Below, piece by piece: positions 5,693 through 6,036 of a DNA stretch of 6,036 nt. The notes beneath the pieces are model-generated. The model was given only the letters and a program-made list of their open reading frames with translations. It made no database searches and was not told the origin of the DNA. A program made the position numbers and the translations under genes. This DNA comes from Pseudomonadota bacterium (GTDB taxonomy: Bacteria; Pseudomonadota; Alphaproteobacteria; Caulobacterales; Caulobacteraceae). Location: NCBI GenBank assembly GCA_023436945.1, contig JAEZHG010000033.1:1-6036 (forward strand), read 5' to 3'. How positions within the stretch are numbered: the first letter of the stretch is position 1; each line of letters begins with the position of its first letter.

Positions 5693-5698
5693 TATGCT
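5693..5698 (+). promoter_or_regulatory. Possible -10 box of the tRNA-Gly gene
   Basis: TATGCT lies about 30 bases before the mature tRNA 5' end, a suitable distance for a short leader. The preceding -35 region overlaps the terminator T tract (TTTCTT, 5671-5676, 16-base spacer) and is a poor match, so this is a weak call. Confidence 0.3.
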
Positions 5699-5728
5699 GT
5701 CCCTACCGAGCCACTGCGCCGGTCAAGG

Positions 5729-5803
5729 GCGGGTATAGTTCAGAGGTAGAACGTCAGCTTCCCAAGCTGAATGTCGGGGGTTCGATTCCCCCTACCCGCT
5801 CCA
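5729..5803 (+). tRNA. tRNA-Gly (anticodon CCC)
   Basis: The full cloverleaf can be drawn. The acceptor GCGGGTA (5729-5735) pairs with TACCCGC (5793-5799). The D stem is GTTC/GAAC (5738-5741/5749-5752). The anticodon stem TCAGC/GCTGA (5754-5758/5766-5770) has the loop TTCCCAA, giving anticodon CCC at 5761-5763. The T stem GGGGG/CCCCC (5776-5780/5788-5792) has the loop TTCGATT. The discriminator is T5800 and the CCA end is encoded (5801-5803). All stems are perfect, so the gene looks functional. It decodes GGG glycine codons. Confidence 0.97.
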
Positions 5804-5812
5804 AACTCTCCA

Positions 5813-5866
5813 TACATATGAACAGCCAAGACCCGACTGAGTGAAATGCGGTCGGCCTTATATGTA
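5813..5866 (+). other. Imperfect long hairpin downstream of the tRNA, possible weak terminator
   Basis: The outer arms TACATATGA (5813-5821) and TTATATGTA (5858-5866) pair over 9 positions including one G-T. An inner stem pairs 5833-5839 (CCGACTG) with 5849-5855 (CGGTCGG) around a 9-base loop. In an alternative register AAG (5828-5830) pairs with CTT (5857-5859), giving a GTCGGCCTT-type end that may terminate the tRNA transcript. There is no long T tract. Confidence 0.4.
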
Positions 5867-6036
5867 GGGTGGGGAAGAGGCGTTCTCGGCAATTTTCGAT
5901 CACCGACTAAAGTTCTTCCTAAAGTTCGATATTTGGGCAAAGAATCGGTTGCCTTCGTTTAAGTGCCTGCCTATACAGCCACCTCGCTCGACGGCGGGCC
6001 GCACTTCGGTGGGGCGGGCCGGAGAGGGTTGGCCTT
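5867..6036. other. Non-coding tail: direct repeats, possible promoter, GC-rich structured end
   Basis: I see no gene with a ribosome binding site here. The 9-mer CTAAAGTTC occurs twice (5907-5915 and 5919-5927), and TTCGAT also recurs (5895-5900, 5925-5930). A GAATC site (5942-5946, GANTC type) precedes a possible promoter. The end (5993-6020) is very GC-rich, carries GGCGGGCC twice and contains a CAC-TTCG-GTG hairpin. A GTG at 5963 opens a frame running off the edge, but without a ribosome binding site. Confidence 0.4.
5949..5977 (+). promoter_or_regulatory. Possible promoter reading out of the window
   Basis: TTGCCT (5949-5954) and TATACA (5972-5977) are spaced 17 bases apart, each a 4/6 match to consensus. 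The start would be near 5984, so whatever is transcribed lies at or beyond the right edge. The direct repeat at 5907-5927 would sit about 57-77 bases upstream, a usual activator position. Confidence 0.3.

Noticed and set aside
5506..5844. Plus-strand open frame ending in a SEVERQLPKLNVGGSIPPTRS-like tail
   Set aside because: It is a translation of the tRNA itself plus an out-of-frame part of the GumN-family gene and the terminator, another common artefact.
5740..5940. Minus-strand open frame reading GRGNRTPDIQLGKL
   Set aside because: This is the well-known spurious translation of the antisense strand of a tRNA gene, here tRNA-Gly.
5963..6036. GTG-initiated frame running off the right edge
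   Set aside because: It directly follows a stop codon, has no ribosome binding site and only about 24 Gly/Ala-rich codons; too little to call a gene.
5804..6036. Attachment-site duplication of the tRNA 3' end
   Set aside because: I found no second copy of the tRNA T-arm/acceptor sequence in the tail, so an integrated element cannot be supported from this window.
1..6036. CRISPR array, insertion sequence or transposase
   Set aside because: No regularly spaced repeats of sufficient length, terminal inverted repeats around a gene, or transposase motifs were seen.

Overview
The window looks like a chromosomal segment of an alphaproteobacterium, most likely in or near the Caulobacteraceae (Caulobacter/Brevundimonas/Asticcacaulis). 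The evidence is a base composition of roughly 60% GC by eye, the DnaX C-terminal domain type with a glycine-rich linker, the RecR sequence style, and strong GGAGG-type ribosome binding sites. The genus is an inference; no 16S or species marker is present.

Left part (1-2320), replication and repair. The window opens inside the 3' end of dnaX (clamp-loader gamma/tau subunit) and later carries a YbaB/EbfC nucleoid protein gene whose stop codon overlaps the start of recR. dnaX-ybaB-recR is a classic bacterial gene string. Here a RutE-like nitroreductase gene on the opposite strand sits between dnaX and ybaB. It converges on dnaX, and one symmetric terminator hairpin lies between their stop codons.

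Middle (2464-3876). rmuC encodes a membrane-anchored coiled-coil protein of the RmuC recombination-limiting family. It starts at TTG behind a near-perfect Shine-Dalgarno sequence.

Right part (3900-5680), the least conventional stretch. Three co-directional genes encode a four-helix membrane protein of unknown function, a 65-residue Cro/XRE-type repressor, and a secreted TraB/GumN (TIKI-like) protein. They look like one transcription unit. A TTGACA promoter lies upstream, bracketed by a perfect 10-bp inverted repeat, which suggests autoregulation by the small XRE protein. A strong intrinsic terminator closes the unit.

End (5729-6036). A complete tRNA-Gly(CCC) gene with encoded CCA is followed by about 230 bases without a convincing gene. 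This tail holds an imperfect hairpin, a 9-bp direct repeat with 12-bp period, a possible promoter, a GANTC site and a GC-rich segment with a cUUCGg hairpin. The promoter or structured segment may belong to something beyond the window edge.

Most of the window is ordinary core genome. The best candidates for something undescribed are the membrane protein/XRE/GumN unit with its bracketed promoter, and the repeat-bearing tail after the tRNA.
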